A stretch of DNA of 9,028 nt from Saprospiraceae bacterium (lineage in GTDB: Bacteria > Bacteroidota > Bacteroidia > Chitinophagales > Saprospiraceae): NCBI GenBank assembly GCA_023300255.1, contig JALZWC010000047.1, forward strand, positions 1 to 9,028, in the 5' to 3' direction. Within the stretch, counting starts at the first letter, position 1. Each line of letters starts with the position of its first letter. The notes below the pieces were generated by a model. That model was not told the DNA's origin, ran no database searches, and saw only the letters and a list, made by a program, of their open reading frames with translations. This document shows positions 6,062-9,028 of the stretch, one piece after another. A program made the position numbers and the translations under genes.

Positions 6062-7324
6062 TTAAGAAGTTGCTTGTGCTCTCTTTAATCTTCTGCTCAT
6101 ATTGCCCTCTAATACATAGTGGTCAATTAAAGGTGCAAATACATTTAGTAACAAGATAGATAGCATCCATCCTTCCGGGTACGCTGGATTTAATACTCGA
6201 ATAATCATTCCAATAAATCCAATTAGGAAACCATATATCCACTTACCTCTATTTGTTGACGCAGCCGTTACAGGATCTGTTGCCATGAATGCCATTGCAA
6301 AGAAGAAACTACCCATATAAAATTGGTAGTACCATGGAACAGTCATAAATGGCGTTGCCCCCCAAGAGTTTAATAGCATTGCACAAATCGCAGCACCAAC
6401 AAACATAGACAACATAATTCTCCAACTAGCAATACCTAAAGCAAGTAATAAACCTGCACCTGCTAAAACAAAAATCTTATTAGTTTCTCCTATTGATCCT
6501 GGTATACCTCCCCATAACATTTGAGTAGGAGAATATACTTCAGTTACTTTTTCCCATCCACCTTGATACGCTAAACTCAAAGGCGTTGCCCCTGTATAGC
6601 CATCGACGACGACGGCGGCGGCGTCAAAAGTCCGCATTCCCATCGAATCGAATATCCAATTAAAGAAGGAGATGCCCATTCCATAATCTACGGAAGAACC
6701 TGCTTCTGTAGAGGTTAAACCAGCAACCCATACCTCGTCTCCTGAAATGGTTGTTGGATAAGCAAAGAATATAAATACCCGAGCCAATAAGGCTACATTT
6801 AAAATATTCATCCCTGTTCCACCAAATGCTTCTTTACCAATAATAACAGCGAAAATTACTGCCATAGCTAACCAAACTAATGGAATGTCTGGTGGCATAA
6901 GTAATGGAATCAAAGCACCCGATACTAGATACCCTTCTTCAATAGCATGTCCTTTTTTGGCTGCATACCAAAATTCAATCCCCAAGCCTACTACATTTGC
7001 TACTACGAAAATAGGTATTAACTTCAACAAGCCATATGCTAGCTTCAAGTGGATACCATCCAGAAAAGCTTCATACATCCCCAAAGCTGCAAAATGCTGA
7101 TGACCAATATTGATAGAGCCAAATACATAACATAGTTGAAGGGCTAATACCACCATCACCATGGTACGCTTTAAATCTATCCCATCTCTAATATGAACAC
7201 CATCTTTTGTAACAGAATCTGGTGCGTATAAAAAAGTAAAGAATCCGTCATACAAAGTATGCAAGAAAGGAGATTCTTTCTTGTCCGGTTCTATACTCTT
7301 TACTTTATCTAAAAATGAACTCAT
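6062..7324 (-). CDS. nqrB: Na+-translocating NADH:quinone oxidoreductase subunit B
   Basis: The largest membrane subunit, 420 residues with about ten hydrophobic segments, homologous to RnfD. It carries covalent FMN and riboflavin and forms the main Na+ path. The flavinylation site is DGYTGATP (241-248), giving FMN on T247. The usual Ser of the SGAT motif is Thr here (T244), a conservative change. Other signatures are GHAIEEGYLVSGALIPLLMP (125-144), GGTGMNILNVALLAR (168-182) and the C-terminal MATDPVTAASTNRGKW (347-362). The N-terminal cytoplasmic stretch includes PFLHTLYDGFFTFLYAPDSVT (19-39). The start is ATG 7324 and the length is normal. A repeat-rich 269-bp gap separates it from nqrA. 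Confidence 0.98.
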   Translation of the reverse strand: MSSFLDKVKSIEPDKKESPFLHTLYDGFFTFLYAPDSVTKDGVHIRDGIDLKRTMVMVVLALQLCYVFGSINIGHQHFAALGMYEAFLDGIHLKLAYGLLKLIPIFVVANVVGLGIEFWYAAKKGHAIEEGYLVSGALIPLLMPPDIPLVWLAMAVIFAVIIGKEAFGGTGMNILNVALLARVFIFFAYPTTISGDEVWVAGLTSTEAGSSVDYGMGISFFNWIFDSMGMRTFDAAAVVVDGYTGATPLSLAYQGGWEKVTEVYSPTQMLWGGIPGSIGETNKIFVLAGAGLLLALGIASWRIMLSMFVGAAICAMLLNSWGATPFMTVPWYYQFYMGSFFFAMAFMATDPVTAASTNRGKWIYGFLIGFIGMIIRVLNPAYPEGWMLSILLLNVFAPLIDHYVLEGNMSRRLKRAQATS

Positions 7325-7386
7325 CGTGTATGGTATAATAAAAATTAAATGACTGATTTATTTTAAAGTCGAAGACTTTTTTTTAG

Positions 7387-7400
7387 AAGTCAGAGGTCAG
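7387..7400. repeat. Two heptad units, left side of the nqrB-nqrA gap
   Basis: AAGTCAG and AGGTCAG are the reverse-strand equivalents of the CTGACTT units at 7463-7490, so the two sets could pair. Between them lie GTCAG-ended segments containing small palindromes (CGCTTCGC, CGCCTACGGC). The start of this stretch is 63 bp upstream of the nqrB ATG. Confidence 0.6.
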
Positions 7401-7426
7401 ATCGCTTCGCTGTCAGATCGCCTACG

Positions 7427-7543
7427 GCTGTCAGATGGGAGCGTGGCGTCAACATCATAAGTCTGACTTCTGACTTCTGACTTCTGACTTCTTTTCCAGC
7501 TGTCAGATGCGAGCGCGGCGTCAACATCATAAGTCTGACTTCT
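7427..7543. repeat. 45-bp direct repeat with a CTGACTT array, nqrB-nqrA gap
   Basis: 7427-7471 and 7499-7543 are direct repeats 72 bp apart, matching at 43 of 45 bases. Each contains GTCAGATG, a GC-rich core, GTCAACATCATAAG and TCTGACTTCT. Between them are four perfect CTGACTT heptads at 7463-7490. Beyond the second copy are a GTTCCT-AAA-AGGAAC hairpin (7549-7563) and CACAGCGAAGCGG (7575-7587). The latter is nearly the reverse complement of CGCTTCGCTGT at 7403-7413. The whole gap from about 7387 to 7590 is thus one nested direct and inverted repeat cluster. No ORF or convincing promoter was seen in it. Confidence 0.85.
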
Positions 7544-7593
7544 CACAGTTCCTAAAAGGAACGGTCTGACATCTCACAGCGAAGCGGTCTCTT

Positions 7594-9028
7594 TTATGAC
7601 TGCTCTCGCATCAACTCTAAGCCTTGTCTTAATATCTTTTGTAAAGGCTGCTTAGAAGTACAAGCAAATTCGCAAAGTGCAATGTCTTCTTCTGAGAGCT
7701 CATTGATACCTAAGCCTTCCATTCTTTCTATATCGTTGACTAAAATCGCTTTCATTAAATGTTGTGGATAAATATCCATTGGTAATACCTTTTCGTATTG
7801 ACCAGTCATTACGAAAGCACGCTTCTCCCCATGTGTATTGGTATCTGCCTCGTAATTAATATCCATTAATCCACTTAAGAAGGTCTGAGAAACACTTGGT
7901 CTAGCAGTTGTTGGTAACAACCACCCAAACAATTCATTCTCATTTCCTTCCTTGATACTAGTAATTTGATCATCATTAAAATTCAAAAATTCTGCTTCCG
8001 TCTTTGTCTTCCCAGACAATACATCACCAGAAATCAATCTTGCTGCCCCTTTCAAATTACCTTTTACCAATTCGCCTATATTCGCTCCTATATATGTTTT
8101 CACATAAGAAGGGGTATTGAATTCATTACCTGTCAATGCCACTACTCTTGATGCGTCAAATTTTCCTTCTGAAAATAACTTACCTATTGTAATAACATCT
8201 TGAACGCCTAAAGCCCATACTTTATCCGCGCCACTAATTGGTGCTGTATGGTGAATCTGTACTCCAACATTACCTGCTGGGTGTTTTCCCACAAAGTAAT
8301 TATGTTCAACTCCTCTAGCTCCTGTGAATACAGCAGAAGGAGTACTCTTTCCATCTAAACCTAGATGAACCGTTCCCTCTGTTAATTTATTTAAAACGTC
8401 TAATCCTTTTTGGAAAGCTGCTCCTTGTCCTTCTACTATAAAACTTAAGTCTGGTGCTAAAGGAGCAGAGTCAAAAGTGGAGATAAAAATATTCTTTGGT
8501 AAGTCCCCTGCTTCAGGAACAATATTGAATGGACGTTGGTTAATAAATGACCATGCTCCATTCTCTAATAAAAAGTTTACAATATCTTCTCGGCTACCAT
8601 TTAAATCTGGTGCCTGCATTGATTTATAACTAATTTCTTTATCTGCTAATATGACAACCTCTTTAATTGATCGCTTCTCCCCTCTATTGACCGCAATTAC
8701 CTCCCCACTTACAGGAGCAACATATTTAACCTCTGGACGCTTTTTATCAAAAAACAACACATCTCCTGCTTTTACCTCAGAACCAACTTCCACTACCACC
8801 TTAGGAATTGGAGACATACCGATATAGTTTTTCGGCTGCACTGCAAAAGTACTTGCTTGTGTCGAAGAAATAGTATTGGCAGCTGCACCTACTAAATTAA
8901 TGTCATGCCCTTTAGCTAACACTTTTACAGATTTGCCTTCTAAGCCTTTTGGAATTTTTGCACCAAACAATCCACCACTAGAAAAGAAAGAAGAACCTTC
9001 TGTATCTAGATCTACCCCTGCTTTCTTT
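7594..9028 (-). CDS. nqrA: Na+-translocating NADH:quinone oxidoreductase subunit A (5' end beyond window)
   Basis: Cytoplasmic quinone-side subunit of Na+-NQR, first gene of the operon. The frame is open to the right edge, so the gene is partial. The TTG at 8968-8970 is not a believable start because its upstream bases are T-rich; 19 more codons are readable beyond it and no ATG occurs there. Numbered from that TTG, the family's N-terminal KGxD-type segment is KGHDINLVG (20-28). A biotinyl-lipoyl-like barrel follows (about 60-107, with DKKRPEVKYVAPVSGEV). Then come RPFNIVP (146-152), FISTFDSAPLAPD (162-174), the conserved GKHPAGNVGVQIHH (228-241) and the C-terminal ALCEFACTSK (431-440). It holds no Fe-S cluster, unlike RnfC. 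The visible part is already at least 477 codons against about 446 in Vibrio, the excess being N-terminal. Operon promoter and true start lie beyond 9028. Confidence 0.96.
   Translation of the reverse strand, partial: KKAGVDLDTEGSSFFSSGGLFGAKIPKGLEGKSVKVLAKGHDINLVGAAANTISSTQASTFAVQPKNYIGMSPIPKVVVEVGSEVKAGDVLFFDKKRPEVKYVAPVSGEVIAVNRGEKRSIKEVVILADKEISYKSMQAPDLNGSREDIVNFLLENGAWSFINQRPFNIVPEAGDLPKNIFISTFDSAPLAPDLSFIVEGQGAAFQKGLDVLNKLTEGTVHLGLDGKSTPSAVFTGARGVEHNYFVGKHPAGNVGVQIHHTAPISGADKVWALGVQDVITIGKLFSEGKFDASRVVALTGNEFNTPSYVKTYIGANIGELVKGNLKGAARLISGDVLSGKTKTEAEFLNFNDDQITSIKEGNENELFGWLLPTTARPSVSQTFLSGLMDINYEADTNTHGEKRAFVMTGQYEKVLPMDIYPQHLMKAILVNDIERMEGLGINELSEEDIALCEFACTSKQPLQKILRQGLELMREQS

Noticed and set aside
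7325..7593. Internal promoter for nqrB in the nqrA-nqrB gap
   Set aside because: I found no convincing Bacteroidota -7 (TAnnTTTG) and -33 (TTTG) pair at proper spacing on the minus strand.
2075..9028. Operon could be rnf (RnfABCDGE) rather than nqr
   Set aside because: The NADH-oxidising F subunit with an N-terminal membrane helix, 2Fe-2S and FAD/NAD domains, an NqrA without Fe-S motifs, and the A-B-C-D-E-F order are specific to Na+-NQR.

Overview
This AT-rich window is most likely chromosomal DNA from a member of the Bacteroidota. The evidence is the near absence of Shine-Dalgarno sequences before clear start codons, A-rich leaders, the lineage-typical protein sequences, and many palindromic intergenic repeats. 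A Saprospiria-like group is a guess from the general look of the sequence and cannot be proven here.

The right three quarters (about 2075-9028, minus strand) is a complete-order nqr operon, read right to left as nqrA-nqrB-nqrC-nqrD-nqrE-nqrF. It encodes the six subunits of the Na+-translocating NADH:ubiquinone/menaquinone oxidoreductase (Na+-NQR). NqrF takes electrons from NADH through FAD and a [2Fe-2S] cluster. The NqrD/NqrE pair carries the intramembrane Fe-S cluster. NqrC and NqrB carry covalent FMN, and NqrA is the soluble quinone-side subunit. All key cofactor residues are visible in B to F. nqrA is cut by the right window edge: its frame stays open to the last base and it has no credible start inside the window, so the operon promoter is outside. 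A strong intrinsic terminator (2012-2051) closes the operon after nqrF.

The operon's spacers are unusual. Gaps A/B, B/C and D/E each hold tandem 7-bp repeats of one related family (about GT[A/C]A[G/T][A/G][A/G]), arranged as inverted arms that would fold into hairpins in the polycistronic mRNA. The E/F gap holds a different palindromic element. The C/D gap (99 bp) has no obvious structure. A further 119-bp palindrome with 26-bp arms (1887-2005) lies just beyond the terminator.

The left quarter (1-1795) is accessory in character. It has a secreted alpha/beta-hydrolase esterase (+), a small uncharacterised cytosolic protein 20 bp downstream (+), and a convergent small helical protein (-) whose N-terminus resembles antidote proteins of addiction modules but which has no visible toxin partner. 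I saw no tRNA, rRNA, CRISPR array, transposase or phage gene.
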